DNA of 8,135 nucleotides from Micromonosporaceae bacterium (lineage in GTDB: Bacteria; Actinomycetota; Actinomycetes; Mycobacteriales; Micromonosporaceae), in NCBI GenBank assembly GCA_019690055.1, contig JADGGF010000182.1, positions 1-8,135 of the forward strand, read 5' to 3'. Numbering within the stretch: the stretch's first letter is position 1; each line of letters begins with the position of its first letter. The notes below the pieces were generated by a model. That model was given only the letters and a program-made list of their open reading frames with translations, was not told the origin of the DNA and made no database searches. The translations under genes and the position numbers were made by a program. Below are positions 1 through 5,608 of this stretch, one piece after another.

Positions 1-323
1 ACCCAGCCCGGCACGCCCGCGCTGCGGTGGGCCAGCACCGGCACCGGGCAGCGCGGGCCGGCGACGGTCTCCAGCAGGTCGCAGGTCCGCGCCGCCGTAC
101 CCACGCCCGCGACCACGACGGCCCGCGGGCGGCCCTCGTCGGCGAGCGCGGCGAGGTTGGCCTCGGCGGCCAGGGCCGTGGACTCCCGGACCTGCGCCCC
201 GGCCGAGGCGAGCGCGCGCAGCATCCCCGACGGGTCGGCCTCGATCAGCCGATCAGTGTCGTTGAGCAGGGCCTCGTCGACCTCGCGGTGGCCGCTCAGC
301 CAGGCACCGCCGAACGGTCTCAT
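1..323 (-). CDS. SIS-domain protein, phosphoglucose/phosphomannose isomerase type (partial)
   Basis: The first 107 codons of a minus-strand gene are present; the rest lies beyond base 1. The translation begins MRPFGGAWLSGHREVDEALL and continues through an alpha-helical N-terminus to a predicted strand-loop (about residues 67-85, AVVVAGVGTAARTCDLLETV) and then PVPVLAHR. That layout matches the start of the sugar-isomerase (SIS) domain in actinobacterial bifunctional phosphoglucose/phosphomannose isomerase-like proteins, which interconvert Fru-6-P with Glc-6-P or Man-6-P in the cytoplasm. The loop that is usually GxGGSGxAGD reads GVGTAARTCD here, so the Gly-Ser phosphate-binding signature is not intact and catalysis is uncertain. 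The ATG at 323-321 overlaps the stop of the preceding Trm112 gene as ATGA, supporting both the start and translational coupling. The family call rests on the N-terminus and the neighbours; the catalytic C-terminal part cannot be seen. Confidence 0.75.
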   Translation of the reverse strand, partial: MRPFGGAWLSGHREVDEALLNDTDRLIEADPSGMLRALASAGAQVRESTALAAEANLAALADEGRPRAVVVAGVGTAARTCDLLETVAGPRCPVPVLAHRSAGVPGW

Positions 324-559
324 GCGTCGGCACCCGAGGGCTGTGAGACGCCGCCGCGTTCACCCGCGCCACCGTCGTCGGCGCCACCGGCCGGCCGCAC
401 CGCCTCGTCGAGGAGGAGCACCGGGATGCCGTCGCGGATCGGGAAGATCCGGCCGCACTCGGTGCAGGTCAGGGTCTGCGCATCGACGTCGTAGGTCAGC
501 GGCGCATGGTGCGTGTCCGGGCAGGCCAGGATCTCCAGCAACTGTGGATCCAGCGACAC
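320..559 (-). CDS. Trm112 family zinc-binding protein
   Basis: A 79-residue protein reading GTG-start, MSLDPQLLEILACPDTHHAP, then CTECGR and FPIRDGIPVLLLDEA. This is the typical Trm112/YcaR pattern: a short N-terminal helix, one CP knuckle, a beta-hairpin with a second C-x2-C knuckle, and the IRDGIPVLL strand. Family members are small zinc proteins; eukaryotic and archaeal ones activate methyltransferases, while the bacterial role is mostly unknown. The ligand set here is C13, C32 and C35, with H17 or H18 in place of the expected second cysteine. Residues after about 55 form a Gly/Ala/Asp-rich disordered tail. The GTG at 559-557 is preceded by GGGAGGTAGAGG, a strong Shine-Dalgarno site. Its stop overlaps the start of the SIS gene (ATGA), and the HAD gene lies about 108 bp upstream on the same strand. 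This conserved-looking neighbourhood suggests a link to sugar-phosphate metabolism, but that is inference. Confidence 0.9.
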   Translation of the reverse strand: MSLDPQLLEILACPDTHHAPLTYDVDAQTLTCTECGRIFPIRDGIPVLLLDEAVRPAGGADDGGAGERGGVSQPSGADA

Positions 560-563
560 CCTC

Positions 564-571
564 TACCTCCC
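564..571 (-). promoter_or_regulatory. Shine-Dalgarno site for the Trm112 gene
   Basis: On the minus strand the bases before the GTG at 559 read GGGAGGTAGAGG. The GGGAGGT core fits the 16S rRNA tail at a normal distance and favours the GTG at 559 over the out-of-frame ATG further upstream. Confidence 0.7.
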
Positions 572-610
572 AGACCACCAGCGGGCATACGCATCGCAGC
601 TTACGCGGCC

Positions 611-633
611 GTGCACACCGTACGCGTGTTCAC
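611..633. repeat. Imperfect inverted repeat upstream of the Trm112 gene
   Basis: GTGCACAC (611-618) pairs with GTGTTCAC (626-633) at 7 of 8 positions around a 7-nt loop (CGTACGC). It lies 52-74 bp before the Trm112 start and adjoins the 19-bp tandem repeat. It could be an mRNA hairpin or an operator; nothing decides which. Confidence 0.4.
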
Positions 634-678
634 CGGTTCGGTGCTCGCTCACCGGTTCGGTGCTCGCTCACCGGTTCG
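630..678. repeat. 19-bp direct tandem repeat, 2.6 copies, with hairpin units
   Basis: The unit TCACCGGTTCGGTGCTCGC occurs at 630-648 and 649-667, with an 11-bp partial copy at 668-678. The partial copy is the last codons and stop (AAC CGG TGA on the minus strand) of the HAD gene, so the end of that gene has been copied into the intergenic space. Both full units contain CACCG-GTT-CGGTG (631-643 and 650-662), able to form a 5-bp stem with a 3-nt loop. Read on the minus strand, the two hairpins follow directly after the HAD stop codon and could attenuate or end transcription before the Trm112 gene. No U-tract is seen. Slippage duplication is the simplest origin. Confidence 0.85.
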
Positions 679-1465
679 CCGAGAGGTGCTCCTCGGCGAG
701 CGTCGCCGGCTCCGGCCACACGTCCCGGGCGAGCAGCTCGCGCAGGTACAGCGCCGTGTCCTTCCACCCCTCGACCGCCACGCAGGGCACGCCCATGGCC
801 TTGACCGGGTAGTCGTTGCCGCCCTCGTCGAGACGGTCACCGATGAAGAGCATCTCGGCCGGGGTGAGCCGCAGCCCGTCCAGGAGCTTGCCGATGCCGT
901 ACGCCTTGTCGATGCCCTTGCGGGTGACGTCCACCGAGGTCGACCCCCCGCTGCGCACCTCGAGGTCGGGCAACCGGGCCGCGGCGTAGTCCCGCAGGGC
1001 GCGCTTCTTCACGCCATCCGGGTCCCAGGCGTACTTGGCCTCGGGCGGCGCCGCCTGGCCGAGCGCGGAGAACGTGATCTGGCTACCGCGGTCCTCGATG
1101 ATCTCGCCCCAGGGATTCGCCTCCCACAGCCCCAGCGTCTGGGCGCCGGTGGTGAGCACCTCGATGATCCGTCGCTTCTCGTCCTCGGTGAGGTCCTCGG
1201 CGTAGACCACCTGCCACTCGGTGCCGTTCCACCGGTAGTAGCGCGTGCCGCAGGTGGGCATCAGGTGCAGGCGTCGACGACGATTATCGTCGATATCCAG
1301 GCGTCGCAGCACCTGGGTGTCGAACTGTTCGAACCGACCGCCCGAGATGATGCACACCTCCACCCGATCGAGCAGGCGGCCGAGCAGGTCGGCCATCTCG
1401 GGTTCGATCGGGCTCTTCGACACGGCCAGGGTGTCGTCAAGGTCGAAGGCGAGGACGCGCAGCAT
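668..1465 (-). CDS. HAD-IIB family phosphatase/phosphomutase, phosphomannomutase-like
   Basis: A 265-residue cytoplasmic HAD-superfamily enzyme. Visible motifs: motif I FDLDDTL with nucleophile D8 and acid/base D10; motif II serine in IISGGRF (S41); a cap segment including MPTCGTRYYRWNG (69-81) and GGSTSVDVTRKGIDKAYGI (173-191) with the motif III lysine near K187; motif IV IGDRLDEGGND (208-218) with metal ligands D210 and D218. The order and the GTRYY and SVDVT-x-KGIDK segments resemble eukaryote-type phosphomannomutase (Man-6-P to Man-1-P) within the Cof/SPP/PMM (type IIB) group. Length suits PMM, usually about 245-260 residues. A sugar-phosphate phosphatase role is the alternative. It diverges from pgm and points toward the Trm112/SIS pair, fitting a hexose-phosphate module. 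There is no clear Shine-Dalgarno before the ATG at 1465. A TACCCT box ends 8 nt before it, so the message may be leaderless. Confidence 0.85.
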   Translation of the reverse strand: MLRVLAFDLDDTLAVSKSPIEPEMADLLGRLLDRVEVCIISGGRFEQFDTQVLRRLDIDDNRRRRLHLMPTCGTRYYRWNGTEWQVVYAEDLTEDEKRRIIEVLTTGAQTLGLWEANPWGEIIEDRGSQITFSALGQAAPPEAKYAWDPDGVKKRALRDYAAARLPDLEVRSGGSTSVDVTRKGIDKAYGIGKLLDGLRLTPAEMLFIGDRLDEGGNDYPVKAMGVPCVAVEGWKDTALYLRELLARDVWPEPATLAEEHLSANR

Positions 1466-1473
1466 GATGATCC

Positions 1474-1479
1474 AGGGTA
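1474..1479 (-). promoter_or_regulatory. Possible -10 box of a leaderless HAD transcript
   Basis: On the minus strand TACCCT (TAnnnT type) is followed by 8 nt and then the ATG at 1465. No Shine-Dalgarno is visible. This spacing is typical of actinobacterial leaderless messages, but no convincing -35 box is present, so the call is weak. Confidence 0.3.
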
Positions 1480-1538
1480 ATCAGGTAGCGGGCCGGCTCG
1501 GTCTGCCTGATCGGCGTCCGACCGTCGGATCGGTCCGC

Positions 1539-1544
1539 TAGGGT
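1539..1544 (+). promoter_or_regulatory. Possible -10 box upstream of pgm
   Basis: TAGGGT matches the actinomycete -10 pattern TAnnnT. A weak -35 candidate, TCCGAC, lies at 1517-1522 with 16-bp spacing. It would give an approximately 80-nt leader containing the 15-bp direct repeats. This rests on sequence pattern only. Confidence 0.25.
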
Positions 1545-1571
1545 CGGTGTCGTTTCGTACCGTTGGTAGCC

Positions 1572-1611
1572 GTACGGTAACAGGTCCGTTGCCGCTGTAC
1601 GGTGACAGGTC
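1572..1611 (+). repeat. Pair of 15-bp direct repeats in the HAD/pgm divergent region
   Basis: GTACGGTAACAGGTC (1572-1586) and GTACGGTGACAGGTC (1597-1611) differ at one base and start 25 bp apart. The first copy begins inside the palindrome CCGTACGG (1570-1577), and TACC-GTT-GGTA lies just upstream (1558-1568). They sit 21-60 bp before the pgm start, a place suited to a regulator-binding site or leader element. No regulator can be named. Confidence 0.5.
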
Positions 1612-1618
1612 GGGCCTC

Positions 1619-1626
1619 GGGGGAGG
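1619..1626 (+). promoter_or_regulatory. Shine-Dalgarno site deciding the pgm start
   Basis: GGGGGAGG lies 5 nt before the GTG at 1632. The in-frame GTG at 1602 has no comparable site, falls inside a direct repeat and would add ten residues that E. coli Pgm lacks. The start at 1632 is therefore preferred. Confidence 0.75.
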
Positions 1627-1631
1627 CGATC

Positions 1632-3305
1632 GTGGCAGAGACGCACGCCCGGGCGGGCACACCAGCGCGGCCGGAGGACCTGGTGGACGTGCCCCACCTG
1701 GTCACCGCCTACTACACCGAGCACCCCGACCCCGGCGTGCCCGAGCACCGGGTGTCGTTCGGCACGTCCGGCCACCGGGGCTCCAGCCTGCGGTGCACCT
1801 TCAACGAAGACCACGTGCTGGCCATAAGCCAGGCGATCTGCGAGCACCGGGCGGCCGCCGGCATCGACGGCCCACTGTTCCTGGCCCGCGACACCCACGC
1901 GCTGTCCGAACCCGCCATGGTCAGCGCGCTGGAGGTCTTCGCGGCCAACGGGGTGCGGGTGCTCGTCGACAGCCGGGACGGCTACACGCCCACGCCGGCG
2001 CTCTCCCACGCCGTGCTCATGCACAACCGGGGCCGGACGTCCGGGCTGGCCGACGGGGTCGTGGTCTCCCCGTCGCACAACCCACCGGCCGACGGCGGGT
2101 TCAAGTACAACCCACCCGACGGCGGCCCGGCCGGGTCGGACATCACCGCTGCCATCGAGGCGCGGGCCAACGAGCTGCTCGCCGGCGGGCTGCGGGAGGT
2201 GCGCCGCATCCCGATCGCCCGGGCCCGGGCGGCCGAGACCACGGGTACGTACGACTTCCTCGGTGCGTACGTCGACGACCTGCCGGCGGTCATCGACATC
2301 GAGGCGATCCGCCGGTCCGGGGTGCGCATCGGCGCCGACCCGATGGGCGGGGCCTCGGTGGCCTACTGGGCCGAGATCGCGTCGCGGCACGGCCTGGACC
2401 TCACGGTGGTCAACGACCGCGTGGACCCGACGTGGTCGTTCATGACCCTTGATTGGGACGGCAAGATCCGGATGGACTGCTCGTCGCCGTACGCCATGGC
2501 CTCGCTCGTCGCCGCGATGACGCCGTCGACCGGCGACGGGCAGCGGGCCGCCTACCACGTGGCGACCGGCAACGACGCGGACGCCGACCGGCACGGCATC
2601 GTCACCCCCGACGAGGGGCTGATGAACCCCAACCACTTCCTCGCGGTGGCCATCGACTACCTGTTCCGGCACCGCCCGGCCTGGCCGGAACGGGCGGCGG
2701 TCGGCAAGACGCTCGTCTCCTCGTCGATGATCGACCTGGTCGCCGAGGACCTGGGCCGCCGGCTGGTCGAGGTCCCGGTGGGCTTCAAGTGGTTCGTGCC
2801 GGGCCTGCTTGACGGGTCGGTGGCGTTCGGCGGCGAGGAGAGCGCGGGCGCGTCCTTCCTGCGCCGCGACGGCTCGGTCTGGACCACCGACAAGGACGGC
2901 ATCATCGCGTGTCTGCTCGCCGCCGAGATCACCGCCGTCACCGAGCTGACGCCCAGCCGCCACTACGCCAATCTCGTCGCCCGCCACGGGGCCCCCGTCT
3001 ACGCCCGGACCGACGCCCCGGCCGGGCGCGAGGAGCGGGCCATCCTGGCGAAGCTCTCGCCCGAGCAGGTGCGGGCCACCGAGCTGGCCGGCGAGCCGAT
3101 CACGCTCACGCTCACGCACGCCCCGGGCAACGGCGCGGGCATCGGTGGGTTGAAGGTGGTCACCGCCTCGGGCTGGTTCGCGGCTCGCCCGTCGGGCACT
3201 GAGGACGTCTACAAGATCTACGCCGAGTCGTTCAAGGGCCCGGAGCACCTCGCCGCCATCCAGCGGGAGGCGAGCACGATCGTCTCCGCCGCCCTGGCCC
3301 GCTGA
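1632..3305 (+). CDS. pgm: Alpha-D-phosphoglucomutase (Pgm)
   Basis: A 557-residue cytoplasmic enzyme interconverting Glc-1-P and Glc-6-P through a glucose-1,6-bisphosphate intermediate; it links glycolysis to glycogen/trehalose and UDP-glucose synthesis. It aligns by eye nearly end to end with E. coli Pgm (546 residues), starting at RAG-x-PA and ending near the C-terminus. Motifs in order, numbered from the GTG at 1632: FGTSGHRGS (43-51, substrate binding); SPSHNPP (146-152) with the phospho-serine at 148; GNDADADRHG (313-322), the metal-binding Asp loop; FGGEESAGAS (399-408, sugar recognition); RPSGTEDVYKIY (519-530, phosphate binding). All key residues are intact. A short insertion just before the Asp loop (STGDGQRAAYH) is absent from the E. 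coli protein. The start is fixed by a strong Shine-Dalgarno site and the match to the E. coli N-terminus. It diverges from the HAD gene. Confidence 0.96.
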   Translation: MAETHARAGTPARPEDLVDVPHLVTAYYTEHPDPGVPEHRVSFGTSGHRGSSLRCTFNEDHVLAISQAICEHRAAAGIDGPLFLARDTHALSEPAMVSALEVFAANGVRVLVDSRDGYTPTPALSHAVLMHNRGRTSGLADGVVVSPSHNPPADGGFKYNPPDGGPAGSDITAAIEARANELLAGGLREVRRIPIARARAAETTGTYDFLGAYVDDLPAVIDIEAIRRSGVRIGADPMGGASVAYWAEIASRHGLDLTVVNDRVDPTWSFMTLDWDGKIRMDCSSPYAMASLVAAMTPSTGDGQRAAYHVATGNDADADRHGIVTPDEGLMNPNHFLAVAIDYLFRHRPAWPERAAVGKTLVSSSMIDLVAEDLGRRLVEVPVGFKWFVPGLLDGSVAFGGEESAGASFLRRDGSVWTTDKDGIIACLLAAEITAVTELTPSRHYANLVARHGAPVYARTDAPAGREERAILAKLSPEQVRATELAGEPITLTLTHAPGNGAGIGGLKVVTASGWFAARPSGTEDVYKIYAESFKGPEHLAAIQREASTIVSAALAR

Positions 3306-3332
3306 GCCCGGTCGGGCGGACGTCGAGGCAGC

Positions 3333-3359
3333 CCCGCGCCGACGTGATCGGCGTGCGGG
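3333..3359 (+). terminator. Hairpin after pgm, possible terminator
   Basis: CCCGC-GCCGA (3333-3342) pairs with TCGGC-(GT)-GCGGG (3348-3359) around a 5-nt loop, giving ten base pairs with a 2-nt bulge about 27 bp after the pgm stop. There is no U-tract, which is usual for proposed actinomycete terminators. It could equally be a leader structure of the next gene. Confidence 0.45.
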
Positions 3360-3383
3360 TGTCAGCATTCCGTCAACACCTGG

Positions 3384-3418
3384 GCCCATCGGGCATCGGC
3401 GCATGCGCCACGATGGGC
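3384..3418 (+). repeat. Nested inverted repeat upstream of the surface-protein gene
   Basis: GCCCATCG (3384-3391) and CGATGGGC (3411-3418) are perfect 8-bp arms. Between them lies the 12-bp perfect palindrome GGCGCATGCGCC (3398-3409). The element ends 15 bp before the GAGGAG ribosome-binding site of the gene starting at 3444. It could be a pgm terminator, an operator or a structured 5' leader. Confidence 0.5.
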
Positions 3419-3443
3419 AACCGCTGTTGGCCCGAGGAGACGC

Positions 3444-4609
3444 ATGCGTACCTTGCTCGCCGCCCTCGCAGCGGTGCTGATGGTGACCCTGGCCCCGGCC
3501 GCCGCGGCCTACGCCCACGACGAGGTGGTGCCCGAGGTCACGCTGTCGATCAACTCCATCATTCTGGACCCCATCAAGGGAGGCACCCAGACCGTCCACA
3601 TCGGCGGTGATTCGTCGGTGCCTGTCCGGATCTACGTGGAGGACTTCGCGTACGACACGTACGAAGGCACCATGCAGATCCGGCGCGGCTCGAACAACTG
3701 CCAGGTAAGGGCCGTGTGCGGAGGCACCGGTGATGTGACGATCACCTATCCCCCGGTCGACCCGGACAGGGCCTACATTCAGGCCGATGGGCGGGTCAGC
3801 CCGATCACGGTGCGGGCCTACGCGGACAAGTTCGACTCGCCAGCGAGTACATTGCGCAGGCCACAGCCACGGTGACCGTGCGGTACGAGTTCGAGGCCTC
3901 GATTCGCTGGGTGCCCAATGCCGTCCAGCGATGACGGACCGAATCTGGTGCTCAGTTTCCGGGTTGACGGCCCGCGGCTGGCCGGCACTGACACCTGGCC
4001 TCGCATCACGATCCGCTGTCGGGCCTGGGCAGCATCAGCCGGGGCGTGAGCGAGGGCGCCGGCTTTGCCTGTGATCCCGAGGGCGCCGACATCGTGTGCC
4101 GCCCGGACTACAAGGACACCCGTCTGTTCGGGGTGCTGTTGACGAGGTGTCCGTCACAAGATGTATTGATAACAATATTGACGAATTTCTATGATACTGA
4201 CCCGTCCAACAACCAGACGTACGCCTCGGCGTCGGGCGTCTGTGAGGTGACCGGCGGGTTGGGCGGCGCCGGCGGCGGCTCCGGCGGGGGCGGCGCCAGT
4301 GGCGGTTCCGGCGCGGGCGCTGGTGGCGGCTCCGGCGCGCCGGCCGGCGGTGCCTCCGACGGCCCGAGCCCGGCCCCGTCGTCCTCCGGCAGCCCCGCGT
4401 CGTCCGGCGGCGCCCCGACGTCGCCGACGCGATCCGGCCCCACCACGCCTTTGGTCGGCTTCGCTCCGCTCGAGGGTGGGCCCGGCGGACTCTGGGTCGC
4501 CCTCGGCGTGCTCACTGCCCTCCTGCTGGGCGGCGGGGCCGCTTGGTGGTTCTGGCGCCGCCGCACCGCCTCACCGATTCCCGCACCGACCACCGAGACC
4601 TCGGACTGA
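3444..4609 (+). pseudogene. Secreted, membrane-anchored surface protein with three frame breaks
   Basis: The ATG at 3444 follows GAGGAG with 4-nt spacing. The product opens with a signal peptide (MRTLLAALAAVLMVTLAPAA, likely cut after AYA at residue 24), then beta-rich sequence with a Cys pair (NNCQVRAVC). The frame then stops at 3873-3875. Plausible coding continues in other frames: SEYIAQATATVTVRYEFEAS (from 3842, stop 3932), SDDGPNLVLSFRVDGPRLAG (from 3927, stop 4047), then from about 4017 through FACDPEGADIVCRPDYKDTR to 4609. Joining these needs three indels near 3840, 3926 and 4017-4030. The last part holds further cysteines, a Gly/Ser/Pro stalk (about 4253-4450), one transmembrane helix (about 4487-4555) and a basic WFWRRR stop-transfer with a short cytoplasmic tail. 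It would be a single-pass, outward-facing protein of about 385 residues. I do not recognise the family. No LPxTG sorting motif is present. It may be a true pseudogene or sequencing errors; only the frame analysis is firm. Confidence 0.75.
4166..4195 (+). promoter_or_regulatory. Sigma70-like -35/-10 pair in an AT-rich patch
   Basis: TTGATA (4166-4171) and TATGAT (4190-4195) are separated by 18 bp, each matching the sigma70 consensus at 5 of 6 positions. They lie in a 41-bp stretch (4160-4200) with 11 G/C bases, inside the broken surface-protein gene. The stretch is also in-frame codons (DVLITILTNFYDTD), so the match may be a by-product of AT-rich codon use. Confidence 0.3.
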
Positions 4610-4637
4610 TCCGGCGCTCAACCGGACACGCGTCACG

Positions 4638-4653
4638 GCGGCCGGATGGCCGC
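4638..4653. terminator. Hairpin between convergent genes, possible bidirectional terminator
   Basis: GCGGCC-GGAT-GGCCGC forms a perfect 6-bp stem with a 4-nt loop. It sits between the stop of the surface-protein gene (4609) and the stop of the TetR gene (4654). A second smaller stem, TCCGG (4610-4614) with CCGGA (4622-4626), lies just before it. The position between convergent stops supports termination in both directions; there is no U-tract. Confidence 0.5.
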
Positions 4654-5565
4654 TCACCCGTCGAGGAGCCGCCGGAGACCGTCGTTGACGCCGAACTCGG
4701 CCGGGTCCGCCATGGCCAGCGTCTGCGCCGCGCGGCGCATGACGTCCTTAATCCGCTCGATGCGCTGCGCGTCCCAGGCCACGGCGGGGTCGGGCTCGAT
4801 GTACAGCGCCAGGATCGCGTAACACGCCGCGGCCGCGACCGACCATGGGCCCTGGCGGTCCAGGCGTTCGGCGACGGCCACCGTGTGCGTCAACAGGCTC
4901 GCGTCGCACTGGGCCTTGATGGCGGCGCCGTTCATCACCGAACTGCACATGATCGCGATCTCCTCGAAGGTGATGTGCGCGTCCGGGCGGATCCGGTAGC
5001 CCAGCAGATCCGCGACGGCCGCGTAGGTGGCGCCCAGCCGCCGGTGGATCTGTCGCTCCGAGTCGGCCAGGATGCCCTGCAGCTCGGCTCGGAAGTCACC
5101 CTCCTCGATGCTCAGCACCGCCGCCTGCAGCGCGATGTAGCTGCGCCACTGGTGGGAGGTCGCCAGCATCGTCAGGTCCATAGCCCCGCCGATGCGCATC
5201 AGCTCCGCGTAGAGCCGTTCGCGCCCGTCGGCGGTCTCGGCCCAGTCCATGTGGTCGGTCGCCAACCGTCGTAGCTCGTCGGGCCGGAACTGCGTCGTGA
5301 TGACGGCCGGGTGGGGGTCGCGGGCCAGCTCGCGCAGGAGGTCGGCGAAGAAGTCTTCCTTGTACTTCCACCGTCGGTAGACGGCCGTGCGCGAGACGTC
5401 GGCCCGTCGGATGACGTCTTCGACGCTGAGGTGTTCGAGGCTGACCGTGAGGCCCGACTCGCGGATCATCTCGATCGCTGCGGCGATCATCCGCTCGGCG
5501 CTCTCCTGGTCGCTGAGCCGGCGCCGCCGGCGGGTACCGACGCCCGTCGCTGTTGTCCCGGTCAT
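4654..5565 (-). CDS. TetR/AcrR family transcriptional regulator
   Basis: A 303-residue DNA-binding repressor. After an Arg-rich N-terminus (TRRRRRLSD, 11-19) comes a TetR N-terminal domain: helix 1 MIAAAIEMIRESG (26-38), then the helix-turn-helix LSVEDVIRRADVSRTAVYRR (46-65), followed by W-x-YKEDFFADLL. The all-helical C-terminal region (about 85-303) should bind a ligand and dimerise. At about 300 residues it is clearly longer than the usual 190-220, so the ligand domain is enlarged. The ATG at 5563-5565 is chosen because the frame upstream (to 5721) runs back across the palindrome and into the divergent exporter gene. Its Shine-Dalgarno site is poor (GTGAAGCGGG). It diverges from the MMPL exporter across 43 bp, with a perfect palindrome at 5610-5626, the standard layout of a local repressor that senses an exported compound. 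Control of both genes is inferred from position. Confidence 0.92.
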   Translation of the reverse strand: MTGTTATGVGTRRRRRLSDQESAERMIAAAIEMIRESGLTVSLEHLSVEDVIRRADVSRTAVYRRWKYKEDFFADLLRELARDPHPAVITTQFRPDELRRLATDHMDWAETADGRERLYAELMRIGGAMDLTMLATSHQWRSYIALQAAVLSIEEGDFRAELQGILADSERQIHRRLGATYAAVADLLGYRIRPDAHITFEEIAIMCSSVMNGAAIKAQCDASLLTHTVAVAERLDRQGPWSVAAAACYAILALYIEPDPAVAWDAQRIERIKDVMRRAAQTLAMADPAEFGVNDGLRRLLDG

Positions 5566-5571
5566 ACCCGC

Positions 5572-5601
5572 TTCACCACTGTCCTGGTCGGGGCGTAGCC
5601 T
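5572..5601 (+). promoter_or_regulatory. Candidate promoter of the MMPL exporter (leaderless)
   Basis: TTCACC (5572-5577) and TAGCCT (5596-5601) are 18 bp apart. The -10-like box ends 7 nt before the ATG at 5609, so transcription would start at or next to the A of the start codon. No Shine-Dalgarno site precedes that ATG, consistent with a leaderless message, which is common in actinobacteria. No experiment supports this here. Confidence 0.45.
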
Positions 5602-5608
5602 GGCCCGC

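Noticed and set aside
506..1480. A 324-codon plus-strand open frame opposite the HAD gene.
   Set aside because: The HAD gene on the minus strand has all four catalytic motifs. The opposite frame shows no domain and spans the 19-bp repeat and intergenic sequence.
1602..1631. Earlier GTG start for pgm at 1602.
   Set aside because: It has no ribosome-binding site and falls inside a direct repeat. The GTG at 1632 has GGGGGAGG at 5-nt spacing and matches the E. coli Pgm N-terminus.
1437..3599. A 720-codon open frame on the minus strand opposite pgm.
   Set aside because: It is a shadow of the GC-rich pgm codons. The product is low-complexity Arg/Gly/Val-rich with no recognisable domain, while pgm on the other strand is unmistakable.
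3842..4046. Programmed ribosomal frameshifting as the cause of the surface-protein frame changes.
   Set aside because: Three separate shifts would be needed within about 200 bp, and no slippery heptamer is seen at the crossover points. Mutation or sequencing error is simpler.
4253..4450. Gly/Ser/Pro-rich GC repeats that might be a PE-PGRS-like or CRISPR-type element.
   Set aside because: There are no regular spacers or conserved repeat units. It reads as a disordered stalk of the surface protein.
5387..5608. N-terminal extension of the MMPL frame upstream of 5609.
   Set aside because: It overlaps the TetR coding region in antisense and reads as low-complexity sequence. The promoter and palindrome lie around the ATG at 5609.
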